Source of the DNA: Nesterenkonia sp. E16_10
Lineage (GTDB): Bacteria; Actinomycetota; Actinomycetes; Actinomycetales; Micrococcaceae
Assembly (NCBI RefSeq): GCF_017347085.1
Contig: NZ_JADPSA010000051.1
Coordinates: forward strand, 1 to 52,713
Length of the DNA: 52,713 nucleotides
Reading direction: 5' to 3'
Position numbers and translations under genes: made by a program. Every line of letters begins with the position of its first letter. The stretch's first letter is position 1. Under the pieces are notes generated by a model. It made no database searches. It saw only the letters and a list, made by a program, of their open reading frames with translations, and was not told the DNA's origin. Positions 24,513 through 32,864 of this stretch are shown here, piece after piece.

Positions 24513-26475
24513 GGCTTTCGACCGAGCAACGGACGGAGGCCGCGGCGCCGTCGCGGGTGAGGCCCCCCACGCTGGGGCCCCCGACACCGGGGCCCCCCAT
24601 GCTGGGGCCGACGACACCGGGAACAGCCACGCCGGGGCCGAGTCCACCGCCGATGATCGTTTCGCGCACCTGCGCGGCACCGCCGGCGAGGAACAGATCC
24701 AGCTGGACAAGGACGAGCGCCGGTTCATCCGACGTCGTTCCTGGAAGCTGCTGGTCCAGCTCTCCGTCGGGGTGCGGCGCAAACTGCTGATCACGGCGAT
24801 CTTCGTGGTGATCGCGCAGGCCGCGCAGGCCTCGATCCCGCTGATCGTCGCCTGGGCCATCGACTGGGGGCTGCCCCGGATGGTCGAGGGGCAGAGTTCG
24901 GGCATGTGGCTCCCCGGCCTGACCTACATCGCCTGCGCGGTGACCGCGGGGGTGCTGATCTTCCACTACACCCGGATGACCGCCGAGGCCTCGCAGCAGA
25001 TGCTCTTCACCCTGCGCGGAGAGGTGTTCCGCAAGACTCAGGCGCTGAGCCTGGACTTCCATGAGGACTACACCTCGGGGAAGGTGATCTCCCGGCAGAC
25101 CTCGGACCTGGAGTCGCTGCGTGAGCTGCTGGACGGCGGGATCAACTCGCTGGTCCAGGGTGTGATGTTCATGTTCTTCACCGGCGTGACCATCTGGATC
25201 ATGGACTGGCACTCCGGGCTCGTCCTGGTCGCCGCGCTGGTCCCGATCGCGGTGCTGGGCCGCTGGTACCAGCGCAACTCTGAGGTCGCCTACCGGCGCA
25301 CCAGGGTCTCCTCGGCGAAGATGATCGTGCACTTCGTGGAATCCATGACCGGCATCCGCGCCGTGCAGGCCTTCCGCCGAGAGGACTCCCGATCCCGGCA
25401 GTACCGACGCCTGGCGGCAGACTACCGCGAGGACATGATCCGCTCGATCTCCCTCTTCGGGGTGCTTCAGCCCTCGCTGATGCTCATCGGCAACATCACG
25501 GTCACCGTGGTCCTGCTCTGGGGCGGCTACCGGGTGATCGAGGGTGATCTCGGCATCGGCGTGCTGGTGGCCCTGGTGCTGGCGACCAAGCGGGTCTTCC
25601 AGCCGCTGGACATGATCGCGATGTTCTACAACTCCCTGCAGTCGGCCACCGCGGCACTGGAGAAGGTCTCCGGGCTGCTGGAGGAGAGCCCCACCGTCAC
25701 CGAGGCCCGCCACCCGCGGCACCTGAGCGAGGCCCGTGGCGAGCTGGAGTTCACCCAGGCCTCGTTCCGCTACGCCGAGGACGGCCCGGTGGTGCTCCAC
25801 GCCCTTGACCTGCACATCCCAGCAGGTCAGACCGTGGCCGTCGTGGGACGCACCGGCGCCGGGAAGTCCACCCTGGCGAAGCTGCTGGCGCGCTTCTACG
25901 ACGTGAGCAGCGGTGCGGTGCGCCTCGACGGCGTGGACCTGCGGGATCTCGCGACGAAAGATCACCATCGCCACGTGGCCATGGTGACCCAGGAGGCGTT
26001 CCTGTTCTCCGGGACCATCCGAGGCAACATCGCACTGGGCCGGCCGGAGGCCTCCGATTCAGAGATCATCGCCGCGGCCAAGGCCGTGGGCTGTCACGAC
26101 CTGATCCTTGAGCTGCCGGAGGGCTACGACACCGATGTCAACAAGCGCGGCGGCAGGCTCTCGGCCGGCCAGCGGCAGCTGATCTCCTTCGCCCGGGCGT
26201 TCCTGGCGGACCCTGCGGTGCTGATCCTCGATGAGGCGACCTCCTCGCTGGATCTGCCCAGCGAGGCGCTGGTGCAGCAGGGGCTGGAGCGGCTGCTGGG
26301 CAACCGCACCGCGCTGATCATCGCGCACCGGCTCTCCACCGTGGCGATCGCGGACCGGGTCCTGGTCATCGACGACGGCCGGGTGGTGGAGGACGGAGCG
26401 CCAGACGAGCTCGCGGCGCAGGGCGGCTACTACGCCAAGCTCGACGCGGCGTGGCGCAGCTCCATGGGTGCCTGA
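24505..26475 (+). CDS. ABC exporter half-transporter with consensus ATP site
   Basis: A 656-residue half-transporter. Residues 1-50 are a disordered tail with five 5-residue repeats (APHAG, APDTG and variants). The membrane domain spans about 90-380. The ATPase has an intact Walker A (GRTGAGKST, Lys454) and Walker B with catalytic Glu577 (LILDEATSSLD), but its signature is LSAGQ (552-556) rather than LSGGQ. In the heterodimer its Walker motifs pair with the partner's intact LSGGQ to make the hydrolysing site, while its own altered signature faces the partner's degenerate Walker motifs. It overlaps the partner gene by eight bases. Likely a drug or lipid exporter; substrate not deducible. Confidence 0.92.
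   Translation: MSEAFDRATDGGRGAVAGEAPHAGAPDTGAPHAGADDTGNSHAGAESTADDRFAHLRGTAGEEQIQLDKDERRFIRRRSWKLLVQLSVGVRRKLLITAIFVVIAQAAQASIPLIVAWAIDWGLPRMVEGQSSGMWLPGLTYIACAVTAGVLIFHYTRMTAEASQQMLFTLRGEVFRKTQALSLDFHEDYTSGKVISRQTSDLESLRELLDGGINSLVQGVMFMFFTGVTIWIMDWHSGLVLVAALVPIAVLGRWYQRNSEVAYRRTRVSSAKMIVHFVESMTGIRAVQAFRREDSRSRQYRRLAADYREDMIRSISLFGVLQPSLMLIGNITVTVVLLWGGYRVIEGDLGIGVLVALVLATKRVFQPLDMIAMFYNSLQSATAALEKVSGLLEESPTVTEARHPRHLSEARGELEFTQASFRYAEDGPVVLHALDLHIPAGQTVAVVGRTGAGKSTLAKLLARFYDVSSGAVRLDGVDLRDLATKDHHRHVAMVTQEAFLFSGTIRGNIALGRPEASDSEIIAAAKAVGCHDLILELPEGYDTDVNKRGGRLSAGQRQLISFARAFLADPAVLILDEATSSLDLPSEALVQQGLERLLGNRTALIIAHRLSTVAIADRVLVIDDGRVVEDGAPDELAAQGGYYAKLDAAWRSSMGA
24562..24636 (+). repeat. Five 15-base tandem repeats in the ABC exporter N-terminus
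   Basis: Units start at 24562, 24577, 24592, 24607 and 24622. They alternate between GCCCCCCACGCTGGG-like and GCCCCCGACACCGGG-like forms, so the underlying period may be 30 bases. Confidence 0.85.
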
Positions 26476-26499
26476 GCGGCTCAGTCCGCGCGCGGCAGC

Positions 26500-26952
26500 T
26501 CAGTCTTCGCGCAGCAGCGTGGCCAGGTGGTCGATGGCGTAGCGGTAGCCGTTGAGCCCTGCGCCGGCGATCACCGCCGCCGCGGCGGGGGAGACGTAGG
26601 AGTGCCGGCGGAACTCCTCGCGGGCGTGGACGTTGGAGAGGTGCACCTCCACCACCGGCAGGTTCACCGCGCGCAGCGCATCGGCGATCGCCACCGAGGT
26701 GTGGGTATAGGCCGCCGGGTTGATCACGATGCCCGAGGCGTTCTGCCTCGCGGCCTGGATCGCATCGATGAGGGTGCCCTCATGGTTGGACTGCAGCAGC
26801 TCGGCCTCGAAGCCGAGTGCGGCGGCGGACTCGCGGCACAGGGCTTCGATGTCGGCGAGCGTGGATGAGCCGTAGATTCCGGGCTCCCGGGTCCCCAACA
26901 GGTTCAGGTTGGGTCCGTTGATGATCAGCAGGCGCGGAGTCTCAGTGGGCAT
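26500..26952 (-). CDS. aroQ: Type II 3-dehydroquinate dehydratase
   Basis: A 150-residue shikimate-pathway enzyme that dehydrates 3-dehydroquinate. Family motifs are [21 protein letters not shown] with the active-site Tyr, [31 protein letters not shown], and [27 protein letters not shown] 26952 is favoured over GTG 26958 because a TAAGGT box ends six bases before it. The gene converges with the ABC exporter (24-base gap). No other aromatic amino acid genes are nearby, so it is an isolated pathway member here. Confidence 0.95.
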   Translation of the reverse strand: MPTETPRLLIINGPNLNLLGTREPGIYGSSTLADIEALCRESAAALGFEAELLQSNHEGTLIDAIQAARQNASGIVINPAAYTHTSVAIADALRAVNLPVVEVHLSNVHAREEFRRHSYVSPAAAAVIAGAGLNGYRYAIDHLATLLRED

Positions 26953-26958
26953 ATTCAC

Positions 26959-26964
26959 ACCTTA
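26959..26964 (-). promoter_or_regulatory. Leaderless -10 box for aroQ
   Basis: TAAGGT on the minus strand ends six bases before ATG 26952. Confidence 0.5.
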
Positions 26965-26994
26965 CCGGCCACGCTGAGACCCCCACCACGCACT

Positions 26995-27060
26995 GAGGGG
27001 CGGATTCTCCGGGTATTCCACCCCTCAAAGGGGGCAAGATGCCCGGAAAATCCGCCCCTC
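26995..27060. repeat. Nested palindromic intergenic element
   Basis: Two 19-base arms (26995-27013 and 27042-27060) match with one mismatch; the left arm reads GAGGGGCGGATTCTCCGGG. The 28-base centre holds a second small stem (CCCCT-CAA-AGGGG). It sits between the aroQ promoter and the acs 3' end and may work as the acs terminator, but its form resembles the element at 45869-45939. Confidence 0.75.
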
Positions 27061-27066
27061 AACAGC

Positions 27067-27077
27067 GGGGGGGGGGG
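27067..27077 (+). repeat. Run of eleven G
   Basis: An uninterrupted G11 tract lies six bases before the acs stop-codon complement. Such tracts are prone to slippage and to sequencing error. Confidence 0.8.
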
Positions 27078-27082
27078 TGCTG

Positions 27083-29095
27083 CTAGGAGGCGCCGTGCTT
27101 GGCGCGCATGTCCTCCGCGATCTGCAGCATCACCGTGGGATCGGCCAGCGTGGAGGCATCTCCGGCCTCGCGACCCTCGGCCACATCCTTGAGCAGCCGC
27201 CGCATGATCTTCCCGGAGCGGGTCTTCGGCAGCTCCGGGACCACCAGCACGTTGCGCGGCTTGGCGATCGGGCCGATCTCCTTGCCCACATGAGCGCGAA
27301 GATCCTGCTCCATCTGCTCCTTGTCGCCGCCCTCGGAATCGCCGCGCAGGATCACGAACGCCACCACGGCCTCGCCGGTGGTCGCGTCCTTGGCTCCGAC
27401 GACGGCGGCCTCCGCCACCGCCGGGTGTGAGACCAGCGCCGATTCGATCTCGGTGGTGGAGAGTCGGTGCCCGGAGACGTTCATGACGTCATCCACGCGT
27501 CCCATGAGCCAGACGTCGCCGTCCTCATCGGTGCGCGCGCCGTCTCCGGCGAAGTAGACATCCCCGAAGCGGGACCAGTAGGTCTCCTGGTAACGCTCCG
27601 GGTTCTTCCAGATCCCGCGCAGCATGGCGGGCCAGGGCTCCTTGATGACCAGCAGGCCGGCCTCGCCCTTCTCCAGCGGGGTGCCCATCTCATCGACGAT
27701 GCCGATGGAGATGCCGGGCACCGCGGTCTGCGCGGAGCCTGGCTTGGTCGCGGTCACGCCGGGCAGCGGCGCGATCATGTGGGCGCCGGTCTCGGTCTGC
27801 CACCAGGTGTCCACGATCGGCGCCGGCTCCTCCTTGGGAGCCTTGCCCACGCCGTTGTTGGCACCGATCACGTCGCGGAACCACAGCCAGGCCTCGGGGT
27901 TGATCGCCTCGCCCACGGTGCCCAGCACTCGAAGGGTCGAGAGGTCGAACTGGTCCGGGATCTCCCGGCCCCACTTCATGCACGTGCGGATCAGCGTCGG
28001 CGCGGTGTAGAACTGCGTCACCCCGTATTTCTGCACGATCTCCCAGAGCCGTCCCTTATGCGGGGTGTCCGGGGTGCCCTCATAGATGACCTGGGTGGCG
28101 CCGTTGACCAGCGGACCGTAGACGATGTAGGAGTGCCCGGTCACCCAGCCGACGTCGGCGGTGCACCAGTAGACGTCGGTCTCCGGGTGCAGGTCGAAGG
28201 TGTCCCGGTGGGTCACTGCGGTCTGGGTCAGGTAGCCGCCGGTGGTGTGCAGGATGCCCTTGGGCTTCCCGGTGGTGCCGGAGGTGTAGAGGATGAACAG
28301 CGGGTGCTCGGAATCGTGGGCCACGTAGCTGTGCTCGGTGGACTGCTGCGGCACGACGTCGTGCCACCAGACGTCGAGGTCCTCGTTGAAGGCGACCTCT
28401 TCGCCGTTGCGCTTGACCACGATCACGTGCTCCACGGTGTGCCCGGGCTCCGCGAGCGCGTCGTCCACGGCTGGCTTCAGCGTGGAGGGCTTGCCGCGGC
28501 GATAGGAGCCGTCAGCGGTGACCACCAGCTTCGCCTCGGCGTCATCCACGCGGGAGCGCAGCGCGTCGGAGGAGAACCCGCCGAAGACCACGGAGTGGAT
28601 CGCGCCGATGCGGGCGCAGGCCAGCATGGTCACGATGGTCTCGGGGATCATCGGCATGTAGATGGCCACCCGGTCACCCTTGGTGAGGCCGAGGGACTCG
28701 AAGGCGTTGGAGGCGCGCGCGACGTCGTCGGCCAGCTCCTGGTAGGTGATGCTGCGTGAGTCGCCGGGCTCACCCTCGAAGTGCAGCGCGACGCGGCTTC
28801 CGTTGCCGGCCTCGACGTGGCGGTCCACTGCGTTGTAGGCCGCGTTCACCTCGCCGCCGACGAACCATTTGGCCACCGGGGCCTCGGACCAGTCGAGCAC
28901 CTCGGTGAAGTCTTTGTCCCAGCTCAGCACGGAGCGGGCCTGATTGGCCCAGTAGCCGAGGCGATCCTCGGCGGCCTTGTCGTACCGGTCCTGCGTGGCC
29001 ACGGCGTTCTTGGCGAAGGTCTCGCTCGGGGGGAAGACCTGACCCGACTTCTGCATCGAGTCCAGTTTGTTCTCTTGCTGGGGATTCGGGGTCAT
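27083..29095 (-). CDS. acs: Acetate-CoA ligase
   Basis: A 670-residue AMP-forming acetyl-CoA synthetase that activates acetate. Motifs visible are FILYTSGTTGKPKGILHTTGGYL (ATP/phosphate loop), the acetyl-CoA synthetase hallmark YWCTADVGWVTGHSYIVYGPL, VDTWWQTETGAHMI, GDGARTDEDGDVWLMGRVDDVMNVSGHRLSTTEIE and the C-terminal TRSGKIMRRLL, whose Lys is the site of regulatory acetylation in other bacteria. AAGGAGGAG precedes the ATG by six bases, one of the best ribosome binding sites in the window. Its promoter region is shared with the divergent nth gene. The nearby crp gene and the usual Crp/GlxR control of acs suggest cAMP-linked regulation. Confidence 0.95.
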   Translation of the reverse strand: MTPNPQQENKLDSMQKSGQVFPPSETFAKNAVATQDRYDKAAEDRLGYWANQARSVLSWDKDFTEVLDWSEAPVAKWFVGGEVNAAYNAVDRHVEAGNGSRVALHFEGEPGDSRSITYQELADDVARASNAFESLGLTKGDRVAIYMPMIPETIVTMLACARIGAIHSVVFGGFSSDALRSRVDDAEAKLVVTADGSYRRGKPSTLKPAVDDALAEPGHTVEHVIVVKRNGEEVAFNEDLDVWWHDVVPQQSTEHSYVAHDSEHPLFILYTSGTTGKPKGILHTTGGYLTQTAVTHRDTFDLHPETDVYWCTADVGWVTGHSYIVYGPLVNGATQVIYEGTPDTPHKGRLWEIVQKYGVTQFYTAPTLIRTCMKWGREIPDQFDLSTLRVLGTVGEAINPEAWLWFRDVIGANNGVGKAPKEEPAPIVDTWWQTETGAHMIAPLPGVTATKPGSAQTAVPGISIGIVDEMGTPLEKGEAGLLVIKEPWPAMLRGIWKNPERYQETYWSRFGDVYFAGDGARTDEDGDVWLMGRVDDVMNVSGHRLSTTEIESALVSHPAVAEAAVVGAKDATTGEAVVAFVILRGDSEGGDKEQMEQDLRAHVGKEIGPIAKPRNVLVVPELPKTRSGKIMRRLLKDVAEGREAGDASTLADPTVMLQIAEDMRAKHGAS

Positions 29096-29199
29096 GTGGC
29101 TCCTCCTTGGATACTCCTGTGTTGCCGCTCACAATACATCCTTTGCCGCCGTGGGTCTGAGGCGGATATCACATAGCGGACACCCCTCTTCGGCTTTCG

Positions 29200-29205
29200 T
29201 AGAAT
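29200..29205 (+). promoter_or_regulatory. Leaderless -10 box for nth
   Basis: TAGAAT ends seven bases before ATG 29213. A CGGACA hexamer at 29177-29182 is 17 bases upstream and matches four of six positions of a TTGACA -35 box. Confidence 0.6.
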
Positions 29206-29212
29206 GGTCTCG

Positions 29213-29995
29213 ATGAGTCAAGAGACCCTGCTGGGAAAGAAGCGCCGCGTGCGCCGGATCAATCGCGTCCTGGGGGAGGTCTACTCCTACGCCGTGGCCG
29301 AGCTGGACTTCAGCAACGCCTTCGAGCTGCTGATCGCCACGGTGCTCTCCGCGCAGACCACCGACGTCCGGGTCAATGCGATCACTCCTGAGCTGTTCCG
29401 GCGCTGGCCGGACGCGCATGCCATGGCCCACGCCCCGGAGGAGGAGCTGGCCGAGGTGATCCGATCCACCGGCTTCTATCGCGCCAAGACCCGTTCGCTG
29501 CTGGGGCTCTCGAATGCGCTTGTCAGCGAGCACGACGGCGAGGTGCCGGGTTCCCTGGACGCGCTGGTCAAGCTGCCCGGGGTGGGCCGCAAGACCGCTT
29601 TTGTGGTGCTCGGAGATGCCTTCGGCAAGCCCGGGCTCACCGTGGACACCCACTTCGGCCGGCTGGCCCGCAGGCTGGGAATGACCCAGCAGCAGGATCC
29701 GGTGAAGGTCGAGCAGGAGGTGGCGGAGCTCTTCGAGCGGCGGGACTGGACCGATCTGTCCCACCGACTGGTCTTCCACGGTCGTCGGATCTGCCACTCC
29801 CGACGACCGGCCTGCGGTGCCTGTCCGATCGCCTCGCTGTGCCCCTCCTTCGGGGCCGGAGAGGTTGACCCCGAGACTGCCGCCACGCTGTTGAAGTACG
29901 AGCTGGCGCCAGGACGTGAGGAGCTGCTGGCCAAGATGCAGGCCGGGCACACCCGCCGGGAGCTGCGCACCCAGGGATACCCGCTCAGTGCGTGA
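29213..29995 (+). CDS. nth: Endonuclease III
   Basis: A 260-residue base-excision repair glycosylase/AP lyase acting on oxidised pyrimidines. The helix-hairpin-helix reads LPGVGRKTAF with catalytic Lys127, followed by catalytic Asp145 in TVDTHFGR. Four Cys (194, 201, 204, 210; spacing C-x6-C-x2-C-x5-C) bind the 4Fe-4S cluster. ATG 29213 is preferred to ATG 29204 because the latter falls inside the -10 box. It overlaps the Nudix gene by eight bases, an arrangement like the nth-nudix neighbourhood of other actinobacteria. Confidence 0.95.
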   Translation: MSQETLLGKKRRVRRINRVLGEVYSYAVAELDFSNAFELLIATVLSAQTTDVRVNAITPELFRRWPDAHAMAHAPEEELAEVIRSTGFYRAKTRSLLGLSNALVSEHDGEVPGSLDALVKLPGVGRKTAFVVLGDAFGKPGLTVDTHFGRLARRLGMTQQQDPVKVEQEVAELFERRDWTDLSHRLVFHGRRICHSRRPACGACPIASLCPSFGAGEVDPETAATLLKYELAPGREELLAKMQAGHTRRELRTQGYPLSA

Positions 29996-30773
29996 CGCCG
30001 AGACCGCCCCGCAGGGTTCAAAGACGCCTGACATGGCCGCGCCCGGGGGGTTCTCGCTGACCGGCGCCACGGTCCCGACTCGGCTCGAGGCCCTGCTGCA
30101 GCAGGGACGCGACTACGTCCTGGCGCATCCGGAGTCCTCGGGCTCCGGTGGATGGTGGAACCAGCGTCCGGCCACCACGGCGCCCCGGAGCACCCCGGCC
30201 GGTATGCAGGACGCCCGGCAGGCGGCAGTGCTGATGCTCTTCTGCGCCCCCACTCCTGAGGACGACGAGGCGCATCTGCTGCTGACCGAGCGCTCCCCAG
30301 GGCTGAAGAAGCACCCCGGTCAGATCTCCTTCCCCGGCGGCGCCCAGGAGAAGTTCGATCGCGATCCGACGGCCGCGGCGCTGCGCGAGGCTCAGGAAGA
30401 GGTCGGGCTCGACCCCGCCCGGGTCCGGGTGCTCGGCGCCCTGCCCCCAGCCCCGGTGCCGATCAGCGGGTTCATGGTCACGCCGGTGATCGGCATGGCC
30501 GGACACACCGGGGTCCTGCGACCGCAGTCCGGTGAGGTGGAACGGGTGCTCACCGTGAGCCTGCAGGCGCTGATCCGACCGGAGAACCGCCGCACCACGG
30601 CCCTGCATCGGGCAGGCACGGTCTTCAAGGCCCCGGCCTTCCTCGTGGAGGGCACGCTGATCTGGGGCTTCACCGGCATCCTGGTGGATCGGGTGCTCAA
30701 TCGGCTGGGCTGGGAAGAGCCCTGGGACCCCGGTCGCAGCGTGGACCCGCAGGAGTACCTGCCGGGTCTCTAG
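29988..30773 (+). CDS. CoA pyrophosphatase-type Nudix hydrolase
   Basis: A 261-residue Nudix protein of the NudL/CoA diphosphatase group, predicted to cleave CoA or its derivatives to phosphopantetheine and 3',5'-ADP. The CoA-specific motif LLLTERSPGLKKHPGQISFPGG directly precedes the Nudix helix ALREAQEEVGL. The GTG at 29988 overlaps the nth stop by eight bases; a later ATG at 30033 is possible, as the first 40 residues are not conserved. It converges with the PIG-L gene over a 28-base gap. In M. tuberculosis nudix, nth and marP are neighbours too (from memory). Confidence 0.88.
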   Translation: MRDAETAPQGSKTPDMAAPGGFSLTGATVPTRLEALLQQGRDYVLAHPESSGSGGWWNQRPATTAPRSTPAGMQDARQAAVLMLFCAPTPEDDEAHLLLTERSPGLKKHPGQISFPGGAQEKFDRDPTAAALREAQEEVGLDPARVRVLGALPPAPVPISGFMVTPVIGMAGHTGVLRPQSGEVERVLTVSLQALIRPENRRTTALHRAGTVFKAPAFLVEGTLIWGFTGILVDRVLNRLGWEEPWDPGRSVDPQEYLPGL

Positions 30774-30801
30774 GTTCGTGGCTTGAGCCCTGCGGCGCGC
30801 G

Positions 30802-31539
30802 TCAGCCCATGCGGTGCACGGCCACGCCCAGGGCGTGGTCCACCCCGGGCAGGTCCTCGGCCTGCTGCGCGGCCATGGACTCGAGCATCTCCCGGGTCTC
30901 GGTGGCGCAGCCCAGCTCAGCCAGATACTGCTCGTGCGCCTCCAGCGAGGCGAGCCCCCGCTGCAGCGGCTCCCCGCTGATATCGACCACATGGGTCGGC
31001 GCGGCCCCGAACACCAGCAGCTCGCGCACCGCCCAGGGCTCAAGCCGTTCCTGCTCCAGGAGTTCACGGAACACCCAGGGGTTGTCCGCGTCGCGGATCG
31101 CATCCAGGGTGGCCAGTCCAGCGGCGCGGTGATCCGCGTGGTTCAGCCCCCAACCGACCTCCAGCGCCCAGGTCTGGGTCAGCACGACCTCGGGGCGCAG
31201 TTGCCGGATGCGTCGGGCGATCTGCCGCCGGGCGTCCAGCGAGGCCTCAAGCGTGCCGTCGGGCAGATCCAGGATCACCAGGTCTGTGACCCCCACCAGC
31301 TCGCAGGCCCGGCGCTGCTCCTCGGCACGGATCGCGGCGGCCTCCTCGGGATCCCGGCTGCGCATCCCGGCCTCCCCCGCGGTGAGCAGCAGATAGGAGA
31401 CTTCGGCGCCCTGGGCGGTCCAGCGGGCGACGGCGGCCGAACCGCCGTACTCCATGTCGTCTGGGTGCGCCACGACGCACAGGACCCGGCGCAGCTCAGC
31501 GTCGGGATACTCAGGCAGGGCGGCGGGATCAGTGCTCAT
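30802..31539 (-). CDS. PIG-L family deacetylase
   Basis: A 245-residue metal-dependent N-deacetylase of the LmbE/PIG-L family, the group that includes MshB and Mca of mycothiol metabolism. The Zn motif is VVAHPDDMEYGG (AHPDD), with the third ligand in LNHADHRAAG. Other family parts are LLTAGEAGMRS and EEQRRACELVGV, a segment shared with GlcNAc deacetylases. It is a single gene with a TAGACT box six bases before the ATG, so probably leaderless. Too few specific residues are visible to choose between a mycothiol enzyme and a general sugar deacetylase. Confidence 0.85.
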   Translation of the reverse strand: MSTDPAALPEYPDAELRRVLCVVAHPDDMEYGGSAAVARWTAQGAEVSYLLLTAGEAGMRSRDPEEAAAIRAEEQRRACELVGVTDLVILDLPDGTLEASLDARRQIARRIRQLRPEVVLTQTWALEVGWGLNHADHRAAGLATLDAIRDADNPWVFRELLEQERLEPWAVRELLVFGAAPTHVVDISGEPLQRGLASLEAHEQYLAELGCATETREMLESMAAQQAEDLPGVDHALGVAVHRMG

Positions 31540-31545
31540 CTGCCC

Positions 31546-31551
31546 AGTCTA
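31546..31551 (-). promoter_or_regulatory. Leaderless -10 box for the PIG-L gene
   Basis: TAGACT on the minus strand ends six bases before ATG 31539; the same hexamer and spacing serve the asparaginase gene. Confidence 0.55.
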
Positions 31552-31718
31552 GGAGCGGATCGAGGTCCGGGCGCAGGGCCGGGTGCCGGCTACAGCGCAG
31601 CCTTGCCGAGTGCCCCAGGGTTTTCCCCACCCCGGGAAGAACTGCGCGAGTCAGAGCCGCTGCCCACAGCGCTGCCGCACCCGCGCACCGCCGATGCCGA
31701 ACCCGTCAGGGTGGGGCC

Positions 31719-32864
31719 ATGGACGTCGCACCTCGCCTGCTGCTGGTCACCGAGGATCGAGCGCTGCGCGACGACGTGGCGCTGATCGCCGCCACCGTAG
31801 GGGCCGCGCTTGAGTCCCGCCCAGATTGGGAGGCAGTGGTGCCGAGGGAATGGGCAGTGCTGATGTGTGGGACCGACCGCCTGCCGCCGCTCTCACGACT
31901 GGCACGGGGAACGCTGCTGCTGGGAATCACCGGAGAGGCTCAGAGCCAGAGCCGGAGCCAGAGCCCGGGTGAGGAGCAGCAGCTGTGGAAGTTCGCGGCG
32001 GAACACCCAGGGCTGCAGCCTGTCCCGCTGCCGGCGGGGGAGGCCTGGCTGGCCAGACACCTGGGCGCGCGGGTGCTGGATCGGAACCCCGGACGGGTGC
32101 TGGCGGTGACCGGTGTGTTCGGAGGCGTGGGAGCGAGCACAGTGGCGTACCTGCTCGCCGCTGAACAGGCGGTGAGAGGAGCCTCGGTGCTGCTCGTCGA
32201 TGCCGATCCGGCCCCCGGGGCTGGTCTCGCCGGGCTGCTGGGCGGGGCCGAGGACCGGTCCGGTGGCCGAAACCGACGCGTCAGGTCGCTGCACCGCGGC
32301 GGCGGGGAGGCCGAGCTCGGCGAAGCGCTCGGATGGGCGGAGCTCGCGGCGCTGGAGGGAGAGCTTGCCTCCCCACAGTTGGCCGCCGCACTGCCGATCC
32401 ACGACGGGTTCCATGTGCTCAGCGGCGCGCCCGGCATTGAGGTGCGGCGGCGCATGCTCGAGCCGGTGGTGCGCTCGGCCCGGCGGGTCTTCGACACGGT
32501 GATCGTCGATGTCGGGCGCGATGCTGAGGCGGTGTCCCTGGTGCGTGAGCACCTGGATCAGCTGCTCCTGGTCACGCCGTGCACCGCGCGGGGCGCCGCT
32601 GCCGCACGTCAGCTGGGTGAGTCTGAGACAGGGGTGCCGGTGAGGCTCGTGGCCAACGGTGCCTCGCACGCCGGGTGGAATCCACAGGAGCTGGCGGGGG
32701 CCACGGATCTCCCGCTGGCCGGGGACATTCCGGAGCAGCGCTGGCTGCGCCGAGAGGAGGCGCTCGATGCCGCCTACGAGCTGCTGCGCTCCCGGCGCGG
32801 TGCGGCGTTCGTCGGAGCGCTGCTGGAGGTCCTGGACCTCGAGGAGCAGGTACGGCATGAGTGA
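31719..32864 (+). CDS. ssd: Ssd/CpaE-like septum-site or pilus ATPase-family protein
   Basis: A 381-residue protein of the MinD/ParA superfamily in the Ssd (CpaE-like) branch that heads actinobacterial Tad loci. An N-terminal receiver-like domain (about residues 1-110) is followed by the ATPase-like domain. Its deviant Walker A reads GGVGAST (135-141), lacking the usual Lys after the second Gly, as is typical of Ssd. VLLVDADPAPGAGLAGLLGG and FDTVIVDVGRDAEAV are the other ParA-like segments. In M. tuberculosis Ssd affects septum placement. It overlaps tadA by eight bases and is co-transcribed with it. An internal Gln/Ser/Arg-rich stretch (SQSRSQS) is low complexity. Confidence 0.85.
   Translation: MDVAPRLLLVTEDRALRDDVALIAATVGAALESRPDWEAVVPREWAVLMCGTDRLPPLSRLARGTLLLGITGEAQSQSRSQSPGEEQQLWKFAAEHPGLQPVPLPAGEAWLARHLGARVLDRNPGRVLAVTGVFGGVGASTVAYLLAAEQAVRGASVLLVDADPAPGAGLAGLLGGAEDRSGGRNRRVRSLHRGGGEAELGEALGWAELAALEGELASPQLAAALPIHDGFHVLSGAPGIEVRRRMLEPVVRSARRVFDTVIVDVGRDAEAVSLVREHLDQLLLVTPCTARGAAAARQLGESETGVPVRLVANGASHAGWNPQELAGATDLPLAGDIPEQRWLRREEALDAAYELLRSRRGAAFVGALLEVLDLEEQVRHE

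Noticed and set aside
22824-24905. 693-codon open frame antisense to the ABC exporter
   Set aside because: Shadow of a high-GC gene; composition is His/Gly/Gln-rich and no motifs are present, while the forward frame has full ABC motifs.
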